In this document: positions 34,132-46,683 of the stretch, one piece after another
Numbering within the stretch: the stretch's first letter is position 1
Layout of the letters: each line of letters begins with the position of its first letter
Assembly: GCA_000934385.1 (NCBI GenBank)
Contig: KN880463.1
Location: 1-64,000 of the forward strand
Source of the DNA: Cylindrobasidium torrendii FP15055 ss-10
Taxonomy: Eukaryota; Basidiomycota; Agaricomycetes; Agaricales; Physalacriaceae
Reading direction: 5' to 3'
Length of the DNA stretch: 64,000 nt
The notes under the pieces: generated by a model
Seen by the model: the letters and a program-made list of their open reading frames with translations, nothing else
Told to the model about the DNA's origin: nothing
Databases searched by the model: none
Program-made: the position numbers and the translations under genes

Positions 34132-36333
34132 ATGTCTAATCACAGGATACCTGCTGTGACCTATGTTCCCGAGTATACCGCCATAGAAGTTGCTGGAGAC
34201 ATGCTTTGTTCATGCTGTTTTCAACCAGCGGATGCGGTCGTGCGCCCTCTAAAGCATTGCGCTGCCTGTTTCCGCGTTGCTTATTGTGAGTTTCCGCTGG
34301 CGCCATCTTTGGTCCTATTGCTCTCATAGATCTCAATTCGTGTTAGGCAGTCCTAAATGTCAGAAGTTCGACTGGAAACATCGCCACAAGCACTTCTGTT
34401 CGCAATACCAAAAGGTCAACGAATACGAGAAACATACTCCAAAGGCATCGAGCCTTCCAAAGCTGATCAAGCAGAAGGTGCCCAGCTCTGAATTGCGAAG
34501 TTACTAGAGGAGTCTTACGCTTTGCTAGTCCATCAAGGAGCAGATTCTGAGCACCCACGACTCGGGTCATCATGAGCCTTGCGCTGCCTGCAGCAACAAC
34601 ATTTTCAAGTGAGCAGCTTGTTTAAATCATGCATATTTGCTTCTAATTGGCGTTATAGGAAAGAAGTCATTTGCGAAGTCTGCTTTCGAACGCCTTACCA
34701 AGCAGCGACATTCAAGCTATTCAAGTCCTGCCATGGGTGTGGCATGGTTCGCGCATGCTCAGACGCGTGTAAGAAATCCCTCCACAGTGTCCATCCTCCC
34801 GACGAGTGCAGGATGCTCCGGCTCCTGCGCGCAACCGAACGAGTGCAAATCGATTACCATCTGGATCGCAAGAAATTGTTCTCCTCCGAACAGCTTATGG
34901 TTCCCACAGAAGGCCCACGCCGACACTACGTTCCTCTTGCACGTTATGGTGGCTTCGCCGACTACAATCGAGGTATCTCGATGGAATATACAGATACACC
35001 TGATCTATCTATCATGCATCGCCAACTCGCCAATACTTTCAAAACGTCTGAGCCCATGGCCGCCGAGGCTGTCGGCCAGCTAGTGATGGAGGCGCAATCT
35101 ATCGTACTTACCGTCATTGCGGGTCTAGAGGCCAGCATTCCCGACATCACGACGCGGCGTACACTGGAGATTCACTTCGTAGGCGCCTCCAGGCGCGAGC
35201 ATTCCACACGGGCCATGTTGGAAGAAGTGCTACACCAGTTTCCGGCGCTGAAAGATCTGCGCATTTACTACGTTGGCCCGGAGGCAAACTTCGTCGAGAA
35301 CACGGAGCACAACTGGGCATGCAATGCTTGCCAGGCCCGAGGATGTAGGCGGACGCGCGCGCTTCATGCAGTACGATATCACGATTTCCTAGCGCAGAAC
35401 CCGGCCAGGCGGCGCCCCGATCTCGTCGTCGCCCTAAATACTGGATGGTCAGAGGTCGAAACATCGTCGTGGGCTCCTACGCTCCAGGCTATTCTGAAGC
35501 TCAAGGTACCAGCCTTGTTCACGGCATACACGAAGCAGGAGGCCGAGCGGGAGCGCTCCTTTCAAAGAAACCTGGACTTTATTGTCGATGTTCAGCCAAA
35601 CAAGTGGAGAGGCGTCATTCCCATTGTTAACATAGCTCTCAGAGACATGTTTAATCAAATTGCCGTGTACAGTAGCCAGTACTGGTATATTGCCAAAGGC
35701 CGTTAGCAAGCCTTACTTCGCAAGTATCATCGTAATTCAGTCGATAATTATGAGCTATGTACATGCTGGTATCACAAATTGTATCTCGCAGCGTCTTGGG
35801 GTCCAATCGGAGAGCAGAGACATGGCTTGCACAGGGTTTTCCAGAGATATAGACGGTCAGAAGCTCTTAAAATTGTACAGGACACGCTATGTCAAGGGGA
35901 AGGAACGGGGCAAGTACTATTTGTGTAGCAGTCATGCTGTATACACGTTTCTTCAATATAATCTATGCACATATTACGTGAATATTATTGGTAGCTACGA
36001 AAAAAGATCCACTGAGTGGCCAGCTGTATGCGTAAGTTGATAACTCGATCGTGTGCGAGGAACTTGTCTCGTGATCGCGTCGGCGCAATCCGATGCAGAC
36101 GCGGCAGAATTTGATGTAATCTCGGCAAGCTGCTATAGACCAATGCCCTTCCTAGTTTTTAAAACCCAACACCTTGACCACATTTCTGCATCCCAAGGGT
36201 ACTGTATACCAACAGGTTTTTCCGGGGCCTGCCAACAGACCTGGCGGTACTACAAGGAGCACGACGCTCCTTTGGGTCTTCGGGAACCATCAGGAATGTA
36301 CTCACACGAGTTGAATATCAATGCGGAATAGCG
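34005..36333. repeat. Segmental direct duplication, copy B
   Basis: The second copy of the block, same orientation as copy A, with one intact MYND-type gene. The 5' leaders keep the ACCGATTG.AGCCAC.TGCC stretch. Both genes remain open, so both may be expressed. Confidence 0.8.
34132..35706 (+). CDS. MYND / MSS51-like zinc-finger protein, copy B
   Basis: Paralogue of the gene at 31612, with the same introns and closely similar sequence. The ATG at 34132 gives MSNHRIPAVTYVPEYTAIEV. The MYND finger is complete (CSCCFQPADAVVRPLKHC, CAAC, AYC, then SPKCQKFDWKHRHKHFC). The second cluster reads VICEVCFRTP and CHGCGMVRACSDACKK. The C-terminal domain has TLEIHFVGASRREHSTRAML, ALKDLRIYYVGPEANF and RRPDLVVALNTGWSEVE, and ends YWYIAKGR against YWYIFKGR in copy A. 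Zinc ligands are kept while other residues drift, which suggests purifying selection on both copies. Confidence 0.8.
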
Positions 36334-36811
36334 TAGGAATTAAGTCGTTCAAAAGCTTGTATATACAGTATATACGTGGATGCACCCTTTAATGACTAAG
36401 TACAACACACCAGAAGCGGATTATACGGATTATACATCTGTTCGAGAGCCCCGGGCTGCAGTATGGTACTTCGTAGCAAGCCAAGTCAAAATGAGACTCC
36501 CATGTATATTTCAGCGATGCCTGGCTCGAGCTCATTTGAAGATTGAGGAGCCTAGGGCGCCTCTGACTGACCAAAACCCCGACCTGGTGATATTCTGCGT
36601 CGGGCTAAAGTCATATAAGCCGGGGCGAAATAATGCAACGGCTGTCGGTGTGACTATATAGCCGCCTCTTCGGTGCGCCCAGGCAAGTCTTGTGCAGGTC
36701 CTCACATGCGCGACGGATGCCCGTCGACGGGATAATCTACATAAATTGATCGACCTGCCCTTCTGCGTGGCATTTAGCCGGTGGCATCTTAACCAGGCGC
36801 ATCCATTCAAA
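35707..36811. other. Flank of copy B and upstream of the aminotransferase
   Basis: 35707-36333 is the duplicated flank; 36334-36811 is single-copy promoter region of the next gene, with short unsupported frames only. Confidence 0.45.
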
Positions 36812-38620
36812 ATGTCCCGTCTTTCTTTCTTGCGTCCTGCGTCCATTTCCTCGCGCCTTCGCAACCTATCCTCATCCAAACGCAATTTCGCAATGTCTTC
36901 CATCGAGCAATTTAAGCAGGCAAGTTGGCCGTCGTTCTGGTAGTAAATATGCTTATCCGCGATAATGGGAGTTGTAGGCGCCCCATAAGTGAGTAACGGA
37001 TCTATAGACCCTGGCGCTCTAAATTGACCTATTCAAAGGCTTCTTGTGTATGTGCTGCCTATTACAACCATCTACTTCCACTTGACACAGCTGTGAAGGA
37101 TCCCCGGGCCTATCGAAGTGGACGATGAGGTGCGCAAATGTTCATCTACACGAGATTGACTCTCATCCATTCCCAAGGTCCTCTATGCCAATGCCCATCC
37201 ATCTATGTCGCATGTGTCCCCCGACTTTGTTCCCGTCTTCGGCGACTGCATTCGCATGACCAGGCGCGTAGCTGCGTTATCCTCCCCACTCGAGATCTAA
37301 CCCCATCACAGGGAAGTTCTGCAGACGGAAGTTGGCCAACCGTTCCTCATCTCTGGAAGTGGCACGCTGGGCTGGGACCAGGTGTGCTCACGCGCTCTCA
37401 TACTCCTCAAGACGGTTCTCATGCCAGCCCCAGGTCGCAGCCAATCTTGTAGAGCCCGGCGAAAATGCGCTGGTCTTGCACAGCGGTTACTTTGCGGACA
37501 GCTTCACTGAATGGTGCGTGATCCTCTAATACTCCGAAGACTTATGTATCAATGCAAGCTCGCAGTTTGGAGACATACGGTGCAAAGGTTGACCAGGTAA
37601 AGGCGCCAATTGGAGAGGCGGTTACCTCGGATGCTCTCGAAGAAGCCCTCAAGTCCAAGAAGTACAAGGTCGTAACCGTGACCCATGTAGACACGTCCAC
37701 GGCCGTTCTGTCTGATATCAAGTCAGTCGCAGCCACCGTTCGACGCGTCTCCCCAGAGACCCTTGTAAGTCCTCGATCGCGTTGGACCGCGCGATTTTGA
37801 TCATTTCGCCTTCAGGTTATTGTAGATGGCGTCTGCTCGGTCGCCAGCGAAGAGATTCGTTTCGATGATTGGGACATTGACGTTGTCCTCACCGCTAGCC
37901 AAAAGGGCTTGGGAACACCTCCCGGCCTCAGCATTCTCGTTGCCAGCCCTCGTGCGATCAAGACCTTCGAGACGCGCTCCGTACCCGTCACCTCGTATTA
38001 TGGTTCGTGGAAGAAGTGTGTACTTGAAATCGGTTCTTGAACAAGCTCTGATGAACCATGGCCTAGATGGCTTCCTATCATGAAAGCATACGAAAGCGGG
38101 TCTGGTGCATACTTTGCAACGCCGCCCGTCAACCTCATCTATGCATTCCACGCATCGCTCAAGCAAATCACAAAGTCTTCGCCATCCCTTGCCGAACGCT
38201 TTGCACTTCACAAAGAGGTCAGCCAGAAGGTCAAGGATCTCGCCGCCGAGCTCGGCATCAAGCAACTCCCTCTGGACCCAGCTTTTGCTGCTAATGGCAT
38301 GACTGCCGTACGTCGCTTTCGCTCCACCTCGGACACCTTTGTTGATTACATGGGATAGCTATACTTCCCTGGAAGTATCACAGCAGCGGACGTTGTCGGT
38401 CCTCTTGGCCAGAAAGGCATCGTCGTGGCGGGCGGGCTACACAAAGACATCAAGGACAAATACTTCCGTATAGGGTGAGTCCTTGCATCTTCGGGCGATG
38501 GCACATCGCTGAGCATTGTATAGACACATGGGTGTTACTGTTGTCGACAAGAAGCGTTCAGACATCGACACTCTGCTGTCCGCTCTCCGCGAGGTCCTCA
38601 CCAAAGCCGTACAGAAGTAA
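36812..38620 (+). CDS. Alanine-glyoxylate / serine-pyruvate aminotransferase, copy 1
   Basis: PLP enzyme of the AGXT family (yeast Agx1), which makes glycine from glyoxylate and alanine; about 400 aa over about seven exons. The ATG at 36812 gives MSRLSFLRPASISSRLRN, an Arg/Ser-rich stretch without acids that looks like a mitochondrial presequence. A second in-frame ATG (MSSIEQFKQA) could give a cytosolic form. Motifs: LVIPGPIEVDDEV, SGSGTLGWDQ, VVTVTHVDTSTAVLSDIK, DGVCSVASEEIRFDDWDIDV, TASQKGLGTPPGLSIL (PLP-Lys), SGAYFATPPVNLIYAFHASL, ANGMTALYFPG and GIVVAGGLHKDIKDKYFRIG. The C-terminus is LTKAVQK, not a peroxisomal signal. It looks intact. Confidence 0.9.
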
Positions 38621-39676
38621 GGAAAGATACCCGACGGACAACCTGGTTCAATCCGAAATAAGAGCAGCCTATTCTAGTAGACCACATAGAGAGGGTGCGT
38701 TGTATACTTAATCAACATTAGTTTTTGTGTCAGTCTCCATGTCACGTCGGTAGTAGTTGTGTGCCCGACTTGGTATCCGATCCTGGGAGAGTTTTAGACG
38801 TACGCTTTGTGAAGTCGGCAAGGGATCTCATCGTAAGTATGCGTACCTATTGTCCAGCAGGAACTACTAACACACATGCGCGAAGCAGGCGCAAAGAGTA
38901 GCGAATGTGTGCCCTCTGCGCATGGTTTGCCGCGATCTCGTTGGTAGGTCTATTGTAATTCGCGCGGACCCGCCACAGGTTCGAAACTGGGCAAGGTCGA
39001 ACATTCCATCGGCAGCCTCCACATCAGATATCTTGCCCGAGGAGGTTTATCAGCACATTTTTTGGGAAAATGTATAGCCAATGGCTTTTCCAGAGTTTGC
39101 TCTAATGACAACATTGGATGGATTACTGAGCAGCATGCATAGCAAGGAGGAAGAATATTCACCACGAGTGGGATAATTCATGGAAGTGGTTCGTAAACGA
39201 CATTATTGCGCACCTGGCCACCCTTCTTTTGCTACAATAATGCGTGATGCACTAAATACAGGCTAATAGTTAAGTAATCGACTTCGAGCATGATCGTTGA
39301 ATACAGAGCAGCGTAAGCCTGACCGAGTAGACTGAGCCATCGTCTACAGCTACTCCATGGCCGTTTGTGTTAAGCGCATCTTTAGCCACATTGTATCAGC
39401 CACTTAGTCTCACTGAATTCATACAGGGGATTAGTTTCTAGGCAGGCAACACCTGGACTGCGGTTGTGCTATTCACTTCAGTAGCACCGTCGAAGCTCTG
39501 AATTCCGTAGACGCGAGTCGAGCGCTCAGCGGCAAATCGTCACGAGTCCCCGCGGTTATATCACGACAAAGGGCTTGTGTAGAGCTAGATACTTCATTCG
39601 AAAGCTGCGTAACAATAGAACTTGGATTTTAGATCACGAGAATTATATGGTACACTCCTCCAACCTCAATACATTC
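38621..39676. other. Intergenic region between convergent aminotransferases
   Basis: Shared 3' region of two tail-to-tail paralogues. No gene recognised. A tRNA-like B-box word near 38980 has no matching A box. Confidence 0.45.
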
Positions 39677-41448
39677 TTAAGCCTCCTCCGTCGCTACGAG
39701 GTCCTGCTTTGCTGCCACCGAGGCTTTGAGGGCTACTTCGATTTTTTCGATATCCCCGCGCTCGTTGTCTACCACAGAGGTACCCATGTGTCTGGAATGG
39801 TATGAGGACAATGTGTTCATCAAACTATACAGAAACTTGCCCGATGCGAATGTACTTGTCTGAAGTCCATTAGCCAACCATTCCAAACATCTGCTGGAAC
39901 ACACCTTTGATATCCTTATGAATGCCGCCCGCAATGACCACACCGCTGTCCGCAAAGCGAGGCATAACATCTGAAGGAGCGAAGCCTGTGGGAACATAGA
40001 GCGCTGTCATACCATTTGCAGCGCTACCTTCCTTGGGGACTTCCTTGTACCCCAGCTGGCGCGCAACAGCCCTGATCCTCTCTCCCGCACGCCGGTGAGC
40101 CAGAAGCCGAGCGCGCATAGTGTCCTCGGTGGCCGTGATCTGCTTGAGCGAGGCGTGAAGTGCATAAATCATGTTGACTGCCGGTGTGGCGAAATACGCT
40201 GCCTTCCCCGCGTCGTACGCACGCATAATTGGGATCCACCTGAGATGTAATGTCAACTAGAGGCATAGGCCGCGGAGTCAAGGCAGGTACCTTTGCCAGC
40301 TGCAGTAGTACGCAGCGACCGGAGTCTTTCTGTTTTCAAATGCCTATAGCCGTATTAGGAAATGTGCCCGCTTATGGGATACGTGGAACGCGACCTTGAT
40401 TGCGCGCTGGCTGGCGACGAGGATGCTAAGGCCTGGGGGAGCCCCGAGGCCCTTTTGACTGGCGGAGACGACAATGTCGAGGTCCCATTCGTCGAATTTG
40501 ATGTCTTCACTCGCTACCGAGCAGACACCGTCGAGGACGACAAGAGTGTCAGGACTAACGCGCCTGACAATAGACGAAAAGGTCTTGATGTCGGAAAGAA
40601 CGCCGGTCGAGGTGTCGACATGCGTGACTACGACAGCCTTGTACTTCCTTTTCCTAATGGCTTCTTCCAGAGAGCTTGCAGCCACGATTTCACCAGCGGC
40701 CGGCGCTCTAAGAACGTCTACGATGGCGCCATATGCTCGAAGACTAGGCCCAGACAGTAATAAGCGATGAGTGAAGTGTAGCCTAGAGCGGGACACACCA
40801 ATCTGCGAAACCATCGCCAAAGTACCCTGTGTTCAGCACGAGTACAGCTTCACCTTGTTCGATGAGGTTGCACGCGACCTGTATGTGGGGTATGGTCAAT
40901 TTTTGCTCTAGATTCACCAACCAAAAGACCCCAAAAGGTGAGGAGACGCACCTGGTCCCAGCCGAGGGTACCACTGCCTGCCAGGATGAACGGGAGTGCA
41001 GAGGTGGTGTAGAGGACCTTTCTGTGCGGGGCGGTGACATGTCAAAACAAGGTCGAGGAAAGTTGTTGAAGCTAACCTGGTCATATGTATGGCTTCCTTG
41101 AATGTAGCCACAAACGAGGGATCCATATGGGACTTTGTCGGCTGCGCAATGGCACGCATGACCTGGCGCGACGTTGTAAAATTGAAATGTGGGGAAATGG
41201 GGGAAGGCATTGTATACCTCGTCAGTGCATTCTATGGGTCCGGGGATGCTAAATGCACCTGGTGAGCATCTGATGTGAGGCTGAAAGGTACAGTCACGTA
41301 CGCCAAAAGCCTGGTTGTGAGTGGACACCGTCAGTGCAACAGGTCGGCCGAAAAGTTCAAAACGTACTTGCGAGATGCCTGCTCGAGGGGCTGAGTGAGT
41401 CGCGCGGGACAAGCTGGGTAAAGAAACACGTACGTTAGTCGTGCTCAT
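39677..41448 (-). CDS. Alanine-glyoxylate / serine-pyruvate aminotransferase, copy 2
   Basis: Second AGXT-family gene, convergent with copy 1. The ATG at 41448 gives MSTTNVRVSLPSLSRATHSA, again Ser/Arg-rich. A small exon adds AFG; the next starts AFSIPGPIECTDE, then VMRAIAQPTKSHMDPSFVAT, LAGSGTLGWDQ, VVVTHVDTSTGVLSDIK, DGVCSVASEDIKFDEWDLDI, SASQKGLGAPPGLSIL (PLP-Lys), AAYFATPAVNMIYALHASL, ANGMTALYVPTG and GVVIAGGIHKDIK. A last exon gives RHMGTSVVDNERGDIEKIEV and ends DLVATEEA. It is clearly diverged from copy 1, with different proline and acid content in the C-terminal half, yet keeps the catalytic motifs. The different ends may mean different regulation or targeting. Confidence 0.88.
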
Positions 41449-42081
41449 TGTTGGTTGTAGCGTTGTAATGCGGTTGGAAGGAAAGATGAAGTCTGCTAAT
41501 GCGTTCGATCATTGAGTACTTTAGTACTTCCGGCCCGCGGTTAGATTAGATAAGATTAGTCCAGGTAAGACACGTTGCGAGCCTGCGGCAACTCAATTAC
41601 CTTGCGTTCCACCGTCATCCGGTCCTTTCGAGCGCAGGAATTCCAGCAACGACAAGGGACACTTTCCACGTGAAGACGATGCAATTGTAATTTGAACAAC
41701 GCGTTACACGGTGACAACGACCATTGAAACCGATCGCGGCGGCTTTTTGTTCAGATTCTTCAGAACGATGATCATTGTTTCTTTCCGTTCTACCATCTCC
41801 TTCGTTTCCTCCAGGCTGTAGATATCGCCAACTGGTGCGTATTTGTATGTTCCTCCGCGAACGTTTCTCATCTTGGTATTTTTTAGCTCTCCTTTGCCCA
41901 CCTCTATCACAAGAAATCATCCAGCGAGACAGTCGCAGATTCACATCCATCAGTTTTCGTCCTCACAGGCACAAGCAGCCTCGAGCAGCGACTTTCCAGA
42001 AAAGCCCGGGTCGTCTGGCCCAATTGGACAACTAGAGAACTCCACTGTCGTCACACACCCTCCTCTTGCCCTTCTTCCACC
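41449..42081. promoter_or_regulatory. Divergent upstream region of aminotransferase 2 and the next gene
   Basis: CT-rich DNA before the ATG at 42082 suggests a transcript leader on plus. No other gene found. Confidence 0.4.
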
Positions 42082-44625
42082 ATGCGCCTCCCTTTTGGCA
42101 AAGTGAAAGACGGCGAGAACGGCGAGCTCGACCAGCCGGTGCTCGTCGCACCGTCCCCCGCCTATGCCGATACAGCACATGCGCATTCTAGTCGCTCGTT
42201 ACCCACCGACCTTAAACCACCGGTGTCTCCGTTGACAGAAGACAAACGTTCCAACTCCCTATTTTCAAGGAAGCACAACCAACCGCCCCCTTCGTCATTG
42301 TGCCCGCCGCCAGAGCCAGATGATGGCTCATTCAAAGTTGTCTCCTTCCGGCACATTGGCCTTCCCACCCACCCTGCGCACGCTCCCAATGGTTCTTTCG
42401 TTGCTCTCGCTCCCAGACCCCGGGCCAGCAGGACGTTCTCATCGGATTCGTCGCAGCTCATCTCTGTAGCCGCATTCCGCGATACTCAGTCAAGGCGCAA
42501 TTCCATGGCTGGTTCTCTAGGATCATCATTTCGTGCGCCGAGCCCAGGTCCATATGGACCTCTGCCACGTCCTGCCAGTGTGCCCGGTATTCGGGCTCTA
42601 CAGACGAACAACGTGGTGTCCGACGCACTGTCTGATACCGAGGACGACGACTATGGCGATGATGACAACGACCACAATGCTGAGTCTTCACGCCACACCC
42701 TCAAGTCGTCGAGCTCTCTGCCTTGGGCTACCCCAGCTAATGAGAAAGGAGTGAATCAGTCGGAGACTGTCCTTGCCCGACCCGAAGCTGACATGTCGAC
42801 TGTTGCGGCTCGTTCATCACCGGTTAGAAAACAGTCGTCCTTGCTTAGTTGTGCGTCATATTCTTTGCACATAACGTCTTCAGAAACTCAAATGATCCGT
42901 TCAGACTCACAAAGCACTGAGGAGGGCAGCCTCCCTAGCCACCTTGTGTCTCCTTGGGAGTCGGCCCCAGCTGCGGCACAGAAGCCATCAGCGAACATCG
43001 GCAGTTTCGTTTCACTTTCCGCCCCATCTGCAACACCCACGGTTGCCCACACGAGCTCGGATGCCGGGGTAACGCCTTTGTCACCGGTCATCACGTCCAC
43101 ATCTTCCCCACAGCCGCCGCAGCTGCCGCCAGCTTCCGTCGAAGACACCGATCAAGATGCATTCGACATGAGCTGGACCCTACTCAATAGGCTGAACGAG
43201 TCGGACGCATCAGCTCCCAAGTCGGAGTCGAGTACAAACCAGAGTCCGGAGGAAATACCTTCCACTCGCCCCAGAAATCTCCAGGCAGCCGATCCTGCGA
43301 ATCGCTCGAGTATGGCCGTTCTCAGCACACAGCCAAAGGCAGCGACTCACCGCCGGTCGGCCAGTGAGCAACGGTCTGCAACCCAGGACGATGAAGACCT
43401 CGCAGGCGTACTTGGCGGCGCATTGAGCCTCATCTCGCGTGATGCCAATGACCCATCTGTTGCAGACAAGGATTTGAATAGCTCTTTCAAACCAGTCCGC
43501 ATTACTCGACGAGAACCTACCCCTGGATTCGCAGTGACTTCAAGGCCAAAGCAAATTCTTGCCAACGACGCACCCAAGGTCGCGCCTTCTTTGGACACTT
43601 GGAGCGTCAGCTCTGGGTCGTCGGAGGCCTCTAGCTCATCAGAGTCCCTTGCTCCTCCACCACCTAAGCCTGCAACGACATCTAGGGCCTCATCTCCCTT
43701 CAAAGCGGGTCGTCCTCCGAACTCTGGCTCCAATCAATCTCTTGCTGGGCTTCAGGCCCGGCCACCTCCCCAGTCGGCACCAGTATCTCGCCCAAGAAGT
43801 TCGTCTCAGATGCCCCCTCCTCGATGGCCGCGCCCTTGGGCAACGCCAGACAGTTCCACCGGCGATTCTAGCAGTCCGCCAACACCTAAAGATGGTAGCG
43901 ATATTTCATCTGGTCCTCGTCGCCCATTCGCAAATGAAACAAAGCCCCGGAGTGCGAGCCTTGGTGTAGCGGATGAGAAAGCAAAGGAGCAAGCCAAGAT
44001 AAAGACCCAAATGGAGCGCCATCGCAAGGAGGCGCGCGCAGCTATTGAGGTGTGTAGTTCATCCGTCTATCTTAGCTGGTATTGACGCCAGCTGTAGCTC
44101 GGCCACGCCGTTAATCCGAACTCAGCTTCGGATCCCGCGGCCAACAAGCGTCAGCACCAACGGCGCAACTCGAACATGAGTGCTTTCAACGGATGGGGCG
44201 GGCCAATGGCTTCCCCCATGGCGCCATCTCCCTTGATGATGCCCAATGGCCAGATGGTGGCCTCCCCTTATATGCCTTTGTCGCCGAACCCCCAGTATAT
44301 GGCGGCGGCAGCGGCAGCGGCGCATCAGCAACAGGCAATGATGTACGCGACTCAGGCGTACCAATTGGCGGCGATGCAGCAGCAACAGGCGTGGGCGGCG
44401 AGCAGTCCTGTCGCGTGGGGAACGCCTCAGACCACTGGCTATTTTCCTCCCCAGCCTGTAGCGCCCCCTCGAGGAAGCGCGCGTCCGCGTACCGTCAGCA
44501 CGCCTATGAAGCCGAAAATGACTGGGCAGCAGACGCGGGCTGTCAGCCAGCCGCCAAAATCAGGTCACGGTGCTTCCACTGGACCCACCAGGAAGCGAAT
44601 GGGGCAGCCGTCGAATTTGCGGTGA
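42082..44625 (+). CDS. Large Ser/Pro-rich hypothetical protein
   Basis: Two exons (42082-44049, 44098-44625) joined at AIE|LGHAVNPNSASD, about 830 aa. The first exon is Ser/Pro/Ala-rich, with short ordered patches (FKVVSFRHIGLPTHPAH, QDAFDMSWTLLNRLNESD, DLAGVLGGALSLISRD) and an acidic run DTEDDDYGDDDNDHNAES. The end of exon 1 is a basic/charged helix (EKAKEQAKIKTQMERHRKEA). The second exon has Met/Pro/Ala/Gln-rich repeats (MAAAAAAAHQQQAMMYAT) and a basic tail. It appears largely disordered, possibly a signalling or RNA-binding scaffold. No family was recognised. Confidence 0.65.
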
Positions 44626-45677
44626 AAAACAACAACTCGAAGGGACTTATTTCTCTCTTGCTATGGACAACATACGCATTCTTTTTCTCCAGTGGACTTG
44701 TCATTACTGCATGGACCCTATTCTAGAGTACATTTCTGCTGTGGCATTTATTTGTTAGGTTGTGCCGTTAAGTTTTACACTTCACGATGCTGAGGGTTTC
44801 TTCTGTTTACGATGTAAGTTAGGTTGAGGACTGTATCACGGGGAAGGCTACATAGACTAGTCGAGGTACTGTAGAAAATCGGGTGGTAATTTATTCCTAG
44901 TGTTCCTGCTTGGGATGCTCAGTTGAATTCCTCCAGCGCGTGCTCAGGCGAACATTCGATGAGTTTCCTTGCAAATTTCGCGCGTCCTCGCTGTTCGAAC
45001 CGACGATGACGATTGAGAGCTGCAGTACCTTGGCCTGGAAGGCATGCAAACGCGTGGCAGAAAATCGTCATCTCAAGGCGATTGGCCTGCGGAAGTCGTC
45101 GTTGGCGATGCGGAAGTAACTGAGACTGAGGAATTTGCCGAAGTCAGCATCGCGAAATAAGCGCTTGTTACTCGAGGAATCCTGTTGCATTGACAATGAT
45201 AGCTTCCTTCTAGAATATGTAAGTACACGCTCGATGGGCTTGCAAGCCTGTAAGCAAAAGTGACAATGGCGGCTTAAATACGACGATCGGTATTCCCAAT
45301 CTGGCGAACGTTTACATCAGCAATAGCTTTGCTCTCACTGTTCCTTTACCTTTTGTTAAGGGTGGAACATAACTTTTTCGGAGTATTTACAAATTTTGTG
45401 TAACTGTGGACTTGAGCGGTGACACAAGTGTACCGGATATGATGCCTGAAGTATTGTAGTTGGCAAAGGTGGACTTAGAAGCGTTTGTGCTGTCTACCCA
45501 ATTTCATTTGTATGACTATGAAAATTACCTATTATACCCAAGCCCAGCGCATAGCTGCGCATTGCAAGTCAATGTTCGCGCGATTTCAAGCGCGTTGAGG
45601 TGCACGTGTATCTCGATCGCACCGCTGCGCGCAACGTCCACTTTAACTTTCGGCCGCACAATGGTTGGACAAATACC
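44626..45677. other. Intergenic region
   Basis: 3' flank of the disordered protein and upstream of the Nudix gene. Small frames without features. Confidence 0.4.
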
Positions 45678-46570
45678 ATGGCCTCCACTAGCGTAATTCA
45701 ACAATCCATCGTCAACGTTGGCAAACCCCTCACACGCGCCTCTTTACGCCGAATTGCCAATGCGCTCAAGCCTGTAGTGCCGGACTCATCGAGGGAATTG
45801 GGAGACAAGAGCGCCGCCGTGTTGCTGCCGCTCTGCAACGTGCGGGATGTGCCCGGAATTTTACTTGAAGTACGCGCAAAGACAATGAGGACGCATTCGG
45901 GTGAAGTGAGCTTTCCTGGAGGAAGAGTTGATTCGGTGCGCCGTGCTGCGTGAGGCCATTGAGATCTCTACTCACTCATCTTTCTCTAGACGGACGAGTC
46001 CATTGTCGCGGCGGCTTTGAGAGAAACGCACGAAGAGCTGGGGATACCGCCGGCACGAGTAGAGATACTGGGCGAATTGACAGAGGCAGAGACGAACATG
46101 CACAAAACGATGACTGTTTGGCCGTTTGTGGTGCGCAATTTCAATCGGATATTCTGAATGTTGCTCAAAGCTTGCAGGGATTCGTCCATGCGCCAACGAG
46201 TGCAATCACCGGGGACGATGAGCCTCTTCCCTCCATCTCTGTGGCCGATATAATGCCCCATATCTCCCCTGACGAAGTGCACAACGTCTTTCACTTGCCG
46301 TTGTCCGCCCTTACCTCTCCGGCAAGACTGCGGTCGTCGATGTTTCGAGGGCAGCGGCCGTACTGGGCAATCGATGTCTCTGACCTTCAAGATGCCAACG
46401 TCTCCGCGGACCTAGCGGCATCAACTGTTGGCTTTCCGTCCTACTCTCGCGATATTCCAGACGATAGTGAGATAGGGATTGGCATGAACGATAAATTGGA
46501 AGTCTGGGGGTTGACTGGATGGTATGTCAACCTATTTATGCAGCGCGTACACATGTGTAGTGTAGATTAA
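45678..46570 (+). CDS. Nudix hydrolase, CoA diphosphatase type
   Basis: Hydrolyses CoA-type or other nucleoside diphosphate substrates; resembles NUDT7/NUDT8 and yeast Pcd1. The ATG at 45678 gives [20 protein letters not shown], then [20 protein letters not shown] and the [15 protein letters not shown] region. After a splice the Nudix box continues as [19 protein letters not shown], with the metal-binding REXXEE pattern. A second intron lies between TMTVWPFV and GFVHAPTSA. The C-terminus has [22 protein letters not shown] and [14 protein letters not shown], typical of this subgroup. The last exon reads through to 46570. No peroxisomal C-terminal signal is seen, unlike the mammalian peroxisomal forms. 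Confidence 0.87.
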
Positions 46571-46683
46571 ATCACTGTCGAATAAGTCCATGTTTTAGAT
46601 ATTGCGTCCGTTTCCCTTTTGTTCGGAAACCATGGGCCACTGATCTAGAATTCTCGGTTCCACCTGTGCTTCTCTTCACCACC

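Noticed and set aside
38950..39010. tRNA-like B-box word (GGTTCGAAAC)
   Set aside because: No A box at the right spacing and no foldable acceptor stem could be drawn.
41423..41442. A 20-nt GTACGT...CAG unit in the leader of aminotransferase copy 2
   Set aside because: Too short to be an intron; the frame is open without removing it.
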